From: Halomonas sp.
GTDB taxonomy: Bacteria; Pseudomonadota; Gammaproteobacteria; Pseudomonadales; Oleiphilaceae
DNA length: 6,200 bases
Direction of reading: 5' to 3'
Assembly: GCA_007135745.1 (NCBI GenBank)
Contig: SLIH01000321.1
Location: 1 to 6,200, forward strand
The translations under genes were made by a program, and so were the position numbers. A model generated the notes under the pieces. The model searched no databases. It was not told where the DNA came from and saw only the letters and a program-made list of their open reading frames with translations. This document shows, in pieces, positions 1 to 5,938 of the stretch (position 1 is the first letter of the stretch; every line of letters begins with the position of its first letter).

Positions 1-1365
1 GGGGGAACTTCGATCGCAGCGCCACGCGATCCTCGGGCGGAGGGTCTGGTCACGCTACCAACGTCGCGGGTGTCCCACCCACCGACCCGACCCGGCCAAC
101 CCTCCGCCTGCGGCACCGCCCGGGAAGTTGGCACCTTTGCCCATCGCCTGCCGGCGGATCGCGTGGTCATGAATCCGGAGCACCGTCAATTTGCAGAGGA
201 AGTCTGGAAGCTGCCGGATGGCACGATTCCCGCGAAGCCTGGCTTCCATGCGGTGGAACAAAGCCGCCAGCTTAAAGACGGCAACCTCAAGGTCTACTGG
301 ACTCAGGTAACCAACAACGTCCAGGCCGGCCCCAACGCCGCCCAGGAAATCTATCCCGGCTGGCGCAATCCGGAAGCCTTCGTCATCGTTTCCGACATCT
401 ATCCCACAGTCTCCGCTCAGGCCGCGGATCTGATCCTGCCGGCGGCCTCCTGGGTGGAAAAGGAAGGCGCCTTCGGCAACTCGGAGCGTCGCACCCAGTT
501 CTTCCATCAGCTGGTACCCGCCCCCGGCGAAAGCCGCTCAGACCTGTGGCAGACCGTGGAACTGTCGAAACGGATTCGCGTGGACGAGGTCTGGCCGGAG
601 GACCTGATCGCCAAGGCACCGGAACTGGGCGAAAAAACACTGTTCGAGTTGCTGTTTGCCAATGGCCAGGTCGACCAGTATCCCCTGGACGATATGAACC
701 CGGATTACCCCAATCAGGAATCCCAGGAACTGGGCTTTTATCTTCAGAAGGGGCTGTTCGAGGAATACGCCCGCTTCGGCCGTGGCAAGGGCAAGGATCT
801 GGACTACTTCGACGAGTACCACAAGAACCGAGGGAAACGCTGGCCCGTGGTGGACGGCGAGGAAACGCTCTGGCGCTATCGCGAAGGCTACGATCCCTAC
901 GTGGAGGAAGGCAAGGGCTGGCAGTTCTACGCCAAGCCCGATGACAGGGCCCTGATCTTCGCGGTGCCGGACGAGCCGCCGGCCGAGATTCCAGACGACG
1001 AATACCCCTTTTGGCTGTCCACCGGCCGTGTCCTGGAGCACTGGCACACCGGGTCCATGACGCGCCGGGTGGAAGAACTCCACAAAGCGGTGCCCGATGC
1101 GCTCATTTACATGGATTTCGATGACGCGCGGGAGCAGGGCTTTCGGCGCGGCAGTGAAGTACGAATCATCAGTCGTCGCGGTGAGATGAAAGGACGCATC
1201 GAAACCCGGGGGCGGGTCAAGCCGCCCAAGGGTATGGTCTATGTGCCATTTTTTGATGCCAGCAAACTCATCAACAAAGTAACCCTGGATGCCACCGATC
1301 CCATATCCAAGCAGACGGACTTCAAGAAGTGCGCCGTCCGCCTGGAACTGGTGAACCTGGCATAA
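1..1365 (+). CDS. napA: Periplasmic nitrate reductase catalytic subunit NapA, C-terminal part
   Basis: NapA is the large Mo-bis-MGD subunit that reduces nitrate to nitrite in the periplasm. From about position 94 the translation follows NapA closely: [13 protein letters not shown], then [45 protein letters not shown] and [17 protein letters not shown]. It ends in the molybdopterin-dinucleotide-binding domain with [12 protein letters not shown] and [11 protein letters not shown]. About 420 residues are present, roughly the C-terminal half of an enzyme of about 830. The Tat signal, the [4Fe-4S] cysteines and the Mo-ligand cysteine belong to the missing N-terminal half. The frame stays open back to position 1, but residues from 1-93 do not match the expected NapA sequence before GQPSACG, so that part is uncertain. 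A GTG at 70 is in frame but is not a credible start for NapA. napB follows after 27 bases. Identity is secure; completeness cannot be judged. Confidence 0.93.
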   Translation, partial: GGTSIAAPRDPRAEGLVTLPTSRVSHPPTRPGQPSACGTAREVGTFAHRLPADRVVMNPEHRQFAEEVWKLPDGTIPAKPGFHAVEQSRQLKDGNLKVYWTQVTNNVQAGPNAAQEIYPGWRNPEAFVIVSDIYPTVSAQAADLILPAASWVEKEGAFGNSERRTQFFHQLVPAPGESRSDLWQTVELSKRIRVDEVWPEDLIAKAPELGEKTLFELLFANGQVDQYPLDDMNPDYPNQESQELGFYLQKGLFEEYARFGRGKGKDLDYFDEYHKNRGKRWPVVDGEETLWRYREGYDPYVEEGKGWQFYAKPDDRALIFAVPDEPPAEIPDDEYPFWLSTGRVLEHWHTGSMTRRVEELHKAVPDALIYMDFDDAREQGFRRGSEVRIISRRGEMKGRIETRGRVKPPKGMVYVPFFDASKLINKVTLDATDPISKQTDFKKCAVRLELVNLA

Positions 1366-1392
1366 GCCATCCGCGAGAGAGGGAGAACGATA

Positions 1393-1872
1393 ATGAAATG
1401 GCTCAGCAGCGCATGCATTCTCTTACTGGTGGCAATCATTGGTATTGCGGTCGCCGACGAACGCCCGGATCCCCCGGCCCCTGACGGGCTGCGCGCAGGC
1501 GGCACCTTCAGCCAGACTCTGGATGCCCCCCCGATTGCCAGGGTGGTCGAGAAACGCGGACGTATGGAACGGAACTGGCCGGAGCAGCCTCCGGTGATAC
1601 CGCACAGCATCCGGGATTATCAGGTGGACAAGCGGCATAACCGCTGTCTCGACTGTCATAGCCGGGAAGCGGCACCGCGCGCCGGCGCCCCCATGGTGAG
1701 CATCACCCACTTCATGGACCGCGACAAACAGGTGCGGGCAGCCGTCTCCCCGGATCGCTATTTCTGCACCCAGTGTCACGTCGAGCAGACTGACGCCGAG
1801 CCCCTGGTACAGAACCGGTTTCGTACCGTGGACCAGGTACTGCAGGATCTTGTCCGCGAAGGACGTCGCTAG
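1393..1872 (+). CDS. napB: Periplasmic nitrate reductase diheme cytochrome c subunit NapB
   Basis: This 159-residue protein is the small electron-transfer subunit that passes electrons from NapC to NapA in the periplasm. Residues 1-21 form a Sec signal peptide with a hydrophobic core and a likely cut after AVA (21/22). Two c-type heme motifs are visible, CLDCH at 85-89 and CTQCH at 125-129. His71 (in IPHSIRDY) and His106 (in ITHF), and possibly His82, are candidate distal axial ligands, as expected for the bis-His hemes of NapB; this pairing is inferred from the family. Length and motif spacing are normal for NapB. The ATG has a GGGAG ribosome site seven bases upstream (1381-1385). It lies 27 bases after napA and 9 bases before napC, so it is almost certainly co-transcribed with both. 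Confidence 0.95.
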   Translation: MKWLSSACILLLVAIIGIAVADERPDPPAPDGLRAGGTFSQTLDAPPIARVVEKRGRMERNWPEQPPVIPHSIRDYQVDKRHNRCLDCHSREAAPRAGAPMVSITHFMDRDKQVRAAVSPDRYFCTQCHVEQTDAEPLVQNRFRTVDQVLQDLVREGRR

Positions 1873-1876
1873 GAGG
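1871..1876 (+). promoter_or_regulatory. napC Shine-Dalgarno overlapping napB stop
   Basis: AGGAGG at 1871-1876 overlaps the napB TAG (1870-1872) and lies five bases before the napC ATG at 1882. Its strength and spacing fix the napC start, and the overlap suggests translational coupling of napB and napC. Confidence 0.8.
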
Positions 1877-1881
1877 CCATC

Positions 1882-2469
1882 ATGATCGAGCGACTGCGTT
1901 ATTTCTGGCGCCTGCTCTGGCGCCCGAGTGTTCACATCAGTCTGGGCGTACTGGTCCTGGGCGGCTTCATTGCCGGCATCTTTTTCTGGGGTGGCTTCAA
2001 CACGGCCATGGAATACACCAACACGGAACAGTTCTGCGTCTCCTGTCACGAGATGGAGGCCAACCCATTCGAAGAACTGAAAGCGACGGTTCACTACACC
2101 AACCGCTCCGGCGTCCGTGCCACCTGCTCCGACTGTCATGTGCCCCACGGCTGGACCCACAAGGTCGCCCGTAAAATGGAAGCCTCGAAGGAAGTATGGG
2201 GCTGGATTTTCGGCACCATCAACACACCGGAAAAATACGAAGCCAAACGCAGGGAACTGGCTGAGCGGGAATGGCGACGCCTGGAAGCGAATGATTCGCT
2301 GGAATGCCGCAACTGCCATCAGTTCGACTTCATGGACTTTACCGAACAGAAACCCCGGGCGGCACAGGCACATTCAACCGCACTGGTGGGCGGCGATGCC
2401 ACCTGCATCGACTGCCACAAGGGTATTGCTCACGAGCTGCCCGACATGTCCGGCGTCCATCAGCGCTGA
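1882..2469 (+). CDS. napC: NapC/NirT-family tetraheme c-type cytochrome, quinol dehydrogenase
   Basis: NapC is a membrane-anchored tetraheme cytochrome that oxidises quinol and passes electrons to NapB/NapA. The 195-residue protein has a short cytoplasmic N-terminus rich in Arg and Trp, one membrane helix at about residues 19-40 that is not cleaved, and a periplasmic heme domain. Four heme sites are visible: CVSCH at 52-56, followed by Glu-Met so that Met58 sits as in the NapC/NrfH first heme, CSDCH at 82-86, CRNCH at 142-146 and CIDCH at 175-179. Length and spacing suit NapC better than the larger NirT/TorC relatives. As the last gene of the run next to napAB, with no napGH seen in the window, it is the likely direct quinol link of this system. 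A hairpin-rich gap follows. Confidence 0.94.
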   Translation: MIERLRYFWRLLWRPSVHISLGVLVLGGFIAGIFFWGGFNTAMEYTNTEQFCVSCHEMEANPFEELKATVHYTNRSGVRATCSDCHVPHGWTHKVARKMEASKEVWGWIFGTINTPEKYEAKRRELAEREWRRLEANDSLECRNCHQFDFMDFTEQKPRAAQAHSTALVGGDATCIDCHKGIAHELPDMSGVHQR

Positions 2470-2475
2470 TTCAGA

Positions 2476-2494
2476 GGCGCCAGCAATTGGCGCC
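2476..2494 (+). terminator. Hairpin after napC, possible transcription end
   Basis: GGCGCCA (2476-2482) and TGGCGCC (2488-2494) form a perfect 7-bp stem with a 5-base loop, starting seven bases after the napC stop. No T-tract follows (the next bases are CACATATAATG), so it is not a classical intrinsic terminator. It may end the nap message with Rho or protect its 3' end. Confidence 0.45.
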
Positions 2495-2502
2495 CACATA
2501 TA

Positions 2503-2543
2503 ATGCCCCCCAGTGCGCTCTGGCTCTCCGGGGGCATAGCCCC
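2503..2543. terminator. Overlapping hairpins between convergent napC and GGDEF gene
   Basis: ATGCCCCC (2503-2510) pairs with GGGGGCAT (2530-2537) as an 8-bp stem with a 19-base loop. GGGGC (2531-2535) can instead pair with GCCCC (2539-2543) over a 3-base loop, so the two structures exclude each other. On the minus strand the short hairpin begins directly after the GGDEF TAA stop (2544-2546). No long T-run lies on either side, so a bidirectional terminator is only an inference. Confidence 0.4.
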
Positions 2544-3773
2544 TTAAAGAGGATCTTCACTGCTCACCGCTTCCAGATCACAGCCAACCCTCGCACAGTT
2601 CCGGCCGTATTCCTTCGCCTCATACACTGCCCGATCAGCCACCTGCTGCAGACTGAGCTCATCATTGCCATGGTCCGGATACAGAGCGATCCCAATACTG
2701 CAACCAATGGAAATCTCGAGCCCTTCCACCCTGAAGGGCTCAGTCAACGCGCGGATGATCTCATTGGCCTTATTCGTGGCAACCTCTCCGGTCTTGAGAC
2801 CGCTCAGAACCACCACAAATTCGTCACCCCCAAAACGAGCGACGGTATCCGATTCCCGAATCAAAGCCCGCATCCGCTGAGCCACCTGCACCAACAGGTG
2901 GTCTCCGACCGCATGGCCATAGGTGTCATTCACCGGCTTGAACCGGTCCAGATCCACAAACAGGACAGCCAACTTGCGTTCATCCCTGCGCGCATTGGCC
3001 AGAGCCTGCGTCAGGCGATCCTCCAGCAATGCCCGGTTGGGCAGGCCGGTCAGCGTATCGGTGTGGGCCTGGGTCCAGAGCTGGCGATTGGCGTGCTTGA
3101 GCTCGGCACTGTTGACCTTATCGATCACACCCAGAAGAAAGAGCCTTCTCTGGTTGAAGGCGTGAAACCAACTGACAACCAGGCTGAATACAAGAACGGA
3201 GGCGTGCAATGTCGAATAGATGAAAAACCTGAGCAGGTTGCCATCATTCACTATCCAGACGCCGTACAGAACTACCAGGGTCAGGGTTAATGAACTCACC
3301 ACCGCAGTCGTGAAGCGTGCGCAGATACCGAGATTCATCCACAACACAAAAATCACCGAGGCATGGGCATAAACACCGATCTGGGAACCCTCGCTGCCAT
3401 AAAGCAGGAAAAACCAGATCACCGTCGCGATGTGCACATAGAGTGCCCCGAGGGCTTCAAGCAGGGAGAGATTGTTTGCACGCCGGACCAGCAGGGCCGT
3501 CAGGGAAATAACGGTTACCGCGAACAGGATTCGCAATGTCAGCGACATTGTGAACATATCCCGGATGACCACGAAGTCGCCCACCGCAAAAAGGAGATAC
3601 CCAAGGGCGCCGACCAGAATAACGGTGAAAATATAGGGCCGGTTTCGTTCATCCACGAAAGCGGCGAAGCGGTCCAACAGCGCGTCGGGCACTGGTGCGG
3701 CACGCCGAGCCAGAGCATCGGCTGCGATATGCCTCAGTTGCGTATCCTGTGCAGGCACACTGCTGTCCATCAT
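2544..3773 (-). CDS. Six-helix membrane diguanylate cyclase (GGDEF)
   Basis: This is a predicted inner-membrane enzyme that makes cyclic di-GMP from two GTP. Numbered from the ATG at 3773 (409 residues), about 47-225 holds six hydrophobic helices that form a membrane sensor I cannot assign to a named domain. The GGDEF domain follows, with DTLTGLPNR, LDRFKPVND, an inhibitory I-site RESD at 306-309, and GGDEF at 315-319 in RFGGDEF. All catalytic residues and the I-site are intact, so it should be active and product-inhibited. No EAL or HD-GYP domain is present. The frame stays open to 3884, but a good minus-strand promoter (-10 at 3804-3809) lies inside that extension and the extra residues are not membrane-like, so I place the start at the tandem ATGs at 3773 or 3770. 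The Shine-Dalgarno site is weak. The gene is convergent with napC and divergent from the ROK kinase gene. Confidence 0.9.
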   Translation of the reverse strand: MMDSSVPAQDTQLRHIAADALARRAAPVPDALLDRFAAFVDERNRPYIFTVILVGALGYLLFAVGDFVVIRDMFTMSLTLRILFAVTVISLTALLVRRANNLSLLEALGALYVHIATVIWFFLLYGSEGSQIGVYAHASVIFVLWMNLGICARFTTAVVSSLTLTLVVLYGVWIVNDGNLLRFFIYSTLHASVLVFSLVVSWFHAFNQRRLFLLGVIDKVNSAELKHANRQLWTQAHTDTLTGLPNRALLEDRLTQALANARRDERKLAVLFVDLDRFKPVNDTYGHAVGDHLLVQVAQRMRALIRESDTVARFGGDEFVVVLSGLKTGEVATNKANEIIRALTEPFRVEGLEISIGCSIGIALYPDHGNDELSLQQVADRAVYEAKEYGRNCARVGCDLEAVSSEDPL

Positions 3774-3803
3774 AAGCTTGCCGTGGCCGTGGGCTATTCT
3801 TCG

Positions 3804-3832
3804 AGTATAGGATAGATGCCAGACCGGTTCAC
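3804..3832 (-). promoter_or_regulatory. Promoter of the GGDEF gene
   Basis: Read on the minus strand, GTGAAC (3832-3827) and TATACT (3809-3804) are 17 bases apart. The -10 matches 5 of 6 consensus positions and the -35 matches 3 of 6. Transcription would start near 3797, about 24 bases before the ATG at 3773, which supports the shorter start of the cyclase. Confidence 0.5.
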
Positions 3833-3844
3833 TTAAGGTATAAG
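3816..3844 (+). promoter_or_regulatory. Candidate promoter of the ROK kinase gene
   Basis: ATGCCA (3816-3821, 4 of 6 to the -35 consensus) and TATAAG (3839-3844, 5 of 6 to the -10) are 17 bases apart and point toward the kinase gene, giving a leader of about 55 bases. The site interleaves with the opposing GGDEF promoter, so the two polymerases would compete for the same DNA. Confidence 0.4.
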
Positions 3845-3849
3845 TTACC
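3828..3849. promoter_or_regulatory. Dyad and repeat copy 1, possible operator
   Basis: ACTTA (3831-3835) and TAAGT (3841-3845) form an inverted repeat around AGGTA, inside a 12-bp sequence TAAGGTATAAGT (3834-3845) that recurs at 3892. It covers part of the -35 of the GGDEF promoter and the -10 of the kinase promoter, a suitable position for a repressor site that acts on both genes. The binding protein is unknown. Confidence 0.4.
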
Positions 3850-3891
3850 CGAACATAGGAAGGGAGCATCATCCGAAGACACAATCAAGCG

Positions 3892-3906
3892 TAAGGTATA
3901 AGTGAA
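3892..3906. repeat. Repeat copy 2 over the kinase ribosome site
   Basis: The same 12 bases TAAGGTATAAGT (3892-3903) recur 58 bases after copy 1 (start to start). Here AAGG acts as the Shine-Dalgarno site of the kinase, nine bases before its ATG at 3906. TAAGTGAA (3899-3906) is the exact reverse complement of TTCACTTA (3828-3835) in copy 1. It could be a second operator half or a chance repeat around a ribosome site. Confidence 0.4.
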
Positions 3907-4811
3907 TGGCCACTCGTATTGGCATCGACCTCGGAGGGACCAAGATCGAACGCGTGGCACTCAGCCAATGCGGAGAAGAACGCTATCGAACGCGCATTCC
4001 CACACCTGCTGATGATTACCAGGCCATCATTGCGGTCATTGCCCGGCTTGTTCGGGAAGCTGAAGAACATCTGGGCACGCAGGCCAGCGTCGGCATCGGC
4101 ACTCCGGGCTCCCCTTCGCCCAGGACCTCCCTGATGCGCAACGCCAACACTCAATGCCTCAACGGCAAACCGCTGGCACAGGATCTGAACAAGGCCCTTG
4201 GCCGCGAGGTTCGCATCGCCAACGACGCCAACTGCTTCACCCTGTCCGAAGCGGTGGATGGGGCAGCCCGGGATGCCGACGTGGTATTCGGAGTGATTCT
4301 CGGCACAGGGACCGGCGGTGGCGTCGTCATCAATCGCCAACTTCTGACCGGGCGCAACGCCATCACCGGGGAATGGGGACACAACCCCCTCCCCTGGCCC
4401 AACGCCTCCGAGCAACCGGGACCCTCCTGTTTTTGCGGGCAACGCGGCTGCGTAGAAACCTTCGTTTCCGGCCCGGCCATGGCGCGCGATCATGAGCTCC
4501 ATACCGGCGAGCGCCTGAACGCCAGCCAGATTGCAGAGCATGCCGCCACGGGCGAAGCCCGGGCTCTGGCGAGCCTTGATCGTTACCTCGATCGCCTCGC
4601 CCGGGCACTGGCCAGCGTCATCAATATTCTGGATCCGGATATTATCGTGCTTGGAGGCGGCGTATCTCGCATCGAAGGCCTGTATCAGGAACTGCCCAAA
4701 CGACTGCCCACCTATGTATTCTCCGACAGCTTTGCCACCCCTATTGTGCCTGCCAGGCATGGAGACGCCAGCGGAGTAAGGGGCGCGGCCTGGCTTTGGC
4801 CTGAAAACTGA
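3906..4811 (+). CDS. mak: ROK-family fructokinase, Mak-like
   Basis: This 301-residue cytoplasmic sugar kinase probably phosphorylates fructose to fructose 6-phosphate with ATP. The N-terminus carries the phosphate loop DLGGTK (8-13). The catalytic base is expected at Asp107 in ANDANC, and GTGTGGG lies in the ROK signature region. The zinc motif is complete: His159 in GEWGHNPLPW, then Cys175, Cys177 and Cys182 in CFCGQRGC. Later segments NILDPDIIVLGGG and the C-terminal HGDASGVRGAAWLWP resemble E. coli Mak (formerly YajF) very closely, which separates it from N-acetylglucosamine, glucose and repressor-type ROK proteins; there is no N-terminal DNA-binding domain. Length is normal. The ATG at 3906 follows AAGG at good spacing. 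It is divergent from the cyclase and stands alone, with no sugar transporter in the window. True substrate range is inferred. Confidence 0.9.
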   Translation: MATRIGIDLGGTKIERVALSQCGEERYRTRIPTPADDYQAIIAVIARLVREAEEHLGTQASVGIGTPGSPSPRTSLMRNANTQCLNGKPLAQDLNKALGREVRIANDANCFTLSEAVDGAARDADVVFGVILGTGTGGGVVINRQLLTGRNAITGEWGHNPLPWPNASEQPGPSCFCGQRGCVETFVSGPAMARDHELHTGERLNASQIAEHAATGEARALASLDRYLDRLARALASVINILDPDIIVLGGGVSRIEGLYQELPKRLPTYVFSDSFATPIVPARHGDASGVRGAAWLWPEN

Positions 4812-4820
4812 CATGCAACA

Positions 4821-4835
4821 ATCGAATTTTTCGAT
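4821..4835. terminator. AT-rich hairpin after mak
   Basis: ATCGAA (4821-4826) and TTCGAT (4830-4835) form a 6-bp stem with a TTT loop, ten bases after the mak stop and followed by CTTTA. The stem is AT-rich, so it would be a weak terminator at best. It also fits the loose T-N11-A pattern of LysR-family sites, so it could belong to nhaR control instead. Confidence 0.3.
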
Positions 4836-4837
4836 CT

Positions 4838-4851
4838 TTAATGATTATTAA
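4838..4851. promoter_or_regulatory. Dyad upstream of nhaR-like gene, possible LysR-type site
   Basis: TTAAT (4838-4842) and ATTAA (4847-4851) form a perfect inverted repeat with a 4-base centre. It includes a T-N11-A match (4838/4850) and lies about 40-55 bases before the presumed transcription start, where an autoregulatory LysR-family site is plausible. Such AT dyads arise easily by chance. Confidence 0.28.
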
Positions 4852-4880
4852 TTCGTACTTTTAATTTTTCGGTTAATCCC

Positions 4881-4886
4881 TATACT
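4881..4886 (+). promoter_or_regulatory. Candidate -10 of the nhaR-like gene
   Basis: TATACT matches 5 of 6 consensus bases and sits at the end of the AT-rich stretch after mak. The best -35 is poor (TTTTAA, 4859-4864, 16-base spacing), as often seen for activator-dependent promoters. The leader to the start codon would be about 100 bases. Confidence 0.35.
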
Positions 4887-4984
4887 ACCCTCACTTCCCC
4901 TATTTTCCCGCTTTGGTGGCCAGCTTCATGGGCCTGAAACGCACCCAACCGAGCCTCTGACCTCAGTCGGGCACGGCATGATCC

Positions 4985-4989
4985 GGGAG
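4985..4989 (+). promoter_or_regulatory. Shine-Dalgarno fixing the GTG start of the nhaR-like gene
   Basis: GGGAG lies five bases before the GTG at 4995. The protein from that GTG begins at the normal LysR N-terminus, and no ATG or GTG lies close upstream in frame. Confidence 0.65.
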
Positions 4990-4994
4990 TTTCT

Positions 4995-5888
4995 GTGACA
5001 CACCGTTTCAACCTGAAGCATCTGTATTATTTCTGGGTCATCGCCCGGGAAGGTTCCATCGCCCGGGCAAGCGAAGTACTGAATTTGGCGCCACAGACGC
5101 TCAGCGGCCAGATGGCCACCTTCGAGGAAGCCGTGGGCACACGCCTGTTCGAGCGTCGCGGACGGCGGCTTCAACTGACCGATATGGGACAGGGCGTGCT
5201 GCGCTATGCCGACCCCATGTTCCAGACCGCCTCGGAACTGGAGGCCTACCTGGGCTCGTCGACCGAAAACCGGACCCTGCCACTGGCGGTGGGGCTGTCC
5301 GCGTCCATCCACAAACTCTTTGCTTACCAGGTTATCGAACCCGCGCTGAGAACGGACACCCCCATCACACTCAAATGCCAGACCGGCAACCCCCGGGATC
5401 TTTTACGCGCGCTGCGAAGCCAGGAGCTGCATGTGGTGCTTACCGATCGCATTCCACCCACCGAGGAAGGCTTTCGCTGGCATGTCTATCCACTGGGTGA
5501 GTCCTCCATCAGCCTCTTTGCCGCCCCGGAGCTGGCGGCCCGCGCGCGGACGAATTTCCCCGACAGCCTCCATCAGATGCCCTTTCTGGCCAAGGCTCTG
5601 GAAGCACCCTACTACCAGCAACTGATGCAGTGGTTCCGGGAACGCGGCATTGTTCTGCACGAGGCCGCCGAAATCGACGACAGCGCTCTGATCAAGGTAT
5701 TCGGTCGAGCCGGCCTGGGTGTGTTTGCTGCGCCAACGGTCATTCGTGATGAGGTCTGCCGTCAATATCAGGTGGAAGAGATCGGTCAGATCGACGAGGT
5801 GCGCGATCAACTCTACGGCATTACCCGTCCCGCGGGCCTCAGCCATCCCGGGGTGGCCGCCATCTGCAAACAGGAAGGAGGTCTCTGA
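4995..5888 (+). CDS. nhaR: LysR-family transcriptional regulator, NhaR-like
   Basis: This is a 297-residue DNA-binding regulator. Residues about 5-62 form the LysR winged helix-turn-helix (LKHLYYFWVIAREGSIARAS, then APQTLSGQ and RLFERRGRRLQLT). Residues about 90-295 form the effector-binding domain. Several segments resemble E. coli NhaR more than other LysR proteins: NLKHLYYFW, PQTLSGQ, RYADPMF, FDD-like IDDSALIKVFG, and FAAPT. In E. coli, NhaR activates the Na+/H+ antiporter gene nhaA in response to sodium. No antiporter gene lies in this window, so the target here is unknown and the name rests on protein resemblance alone. Start is GTG with GGGAG upstream. It is preceded by an AT-rich leader, and its TGA overlaps the ATG of a 16-codon ORF. 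Confidence 0.82.
   Translation: MTHRFNLKHLYYFWVIAREGSIARASEVLNLAPQTLSGQMATFEEAVGTRLFERRGRRLQLTDMGQGVLRYADPMFQTASELEAYLGSSTENRTLPLAVGLSASIHKLFAYQVIEPALRTDTPITLKCQTGNPRDLLRALRSQELHVVLTDRIPPTEEGFRWHVYPLGESSISLFAAPELAARARTNFPDSLHQMPFLAKALEAPYYQQLMQWFRERGIVLHEAAEIDDSALIKVFGRAGLGVFAAPTVIRDEVCRQYQVEEIGQIDEVRDQLYGITRPAGLSHPGVAAICKQEGGL
5875..5881 (+). promoter_or_regulatory. Near-perfect Shine-Dalgarno inside the nhaR 3' end
   Basis: AAGGAGG lies within the last nhaR codons and ends six bases before the ATG at 5888, which overlaps the nhaR TGA (5886-5888). Strength and spacing are close to ideal, so ribosomes could start a coupled downstream ORF. Confidence 0.55.
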
Positions 5889-5938
5889 TGCCTGAGTTTG
5901 TGGAGATGTTCTTCCTGTTGGGCGTGATCGACGGCTAG
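5888..5938 (+). CDS. 16-residue hydrophobic ORF coupled to nhaR
   Basis: ATG to TAG encodes MPEFVEMFFLLGVIDG. The start overlaps the nhaR stop as TGATG and has AAGGAGG six bases upstream, better than the ribosome site of any larger gene here except napC. The peptide is acidic at both ends with a short hydrophobic core (MFFLLGVI), too short to span a membrane alone. I do not recognise it. It may be a real small protein, a device for ending translation of nhaR, or the leftover N-terminus of a larger gene cut off at this point. Its TAG overlaps the TAG of the convergent TetR gene. Confidence 0.4.
   Translation: MPEFVEMFFLLGVIDG

Noticed and set aside
1423..2373. Minus-strand frame of 316 codons opposite napB and napC
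   Set aside because: The plus strand has six heme motifs in two known genes; the minus frame has no motif and no ribosome site that I could see.
2304..3290. Long plus-strand frame of 328 codons across the napC end and the GGDEF gene
   Set aside because: It overlaps the napC heme codons and the GGDEF domain in other frames, its composition is not protein-like, and it crosses the intergenic gap. It is a shadow frame.
3363..3815. Plus-strand frame of 150 codons opposite the membrane part of the cyclase
   Set aside because: The minus strand encodes consecutive hydrophobic helices typical of a real membrane domain; the plus frame is highly polar with no recognisable family.
3885..4814. Minus-strand frame of 309 codons opposite mak
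   Set aside because: The plus strand encodes a full Mak-like kinase with all motifs, and the minus translation shows no family signature.
4928..4960. Ten-codon ORF in the nhaR leader as a gene
   Set aside because: Only a weak GGTGG ribosome site and no run of regulatory codons are present, so it is mentioned as a possible leader element and not annotated as a gene.
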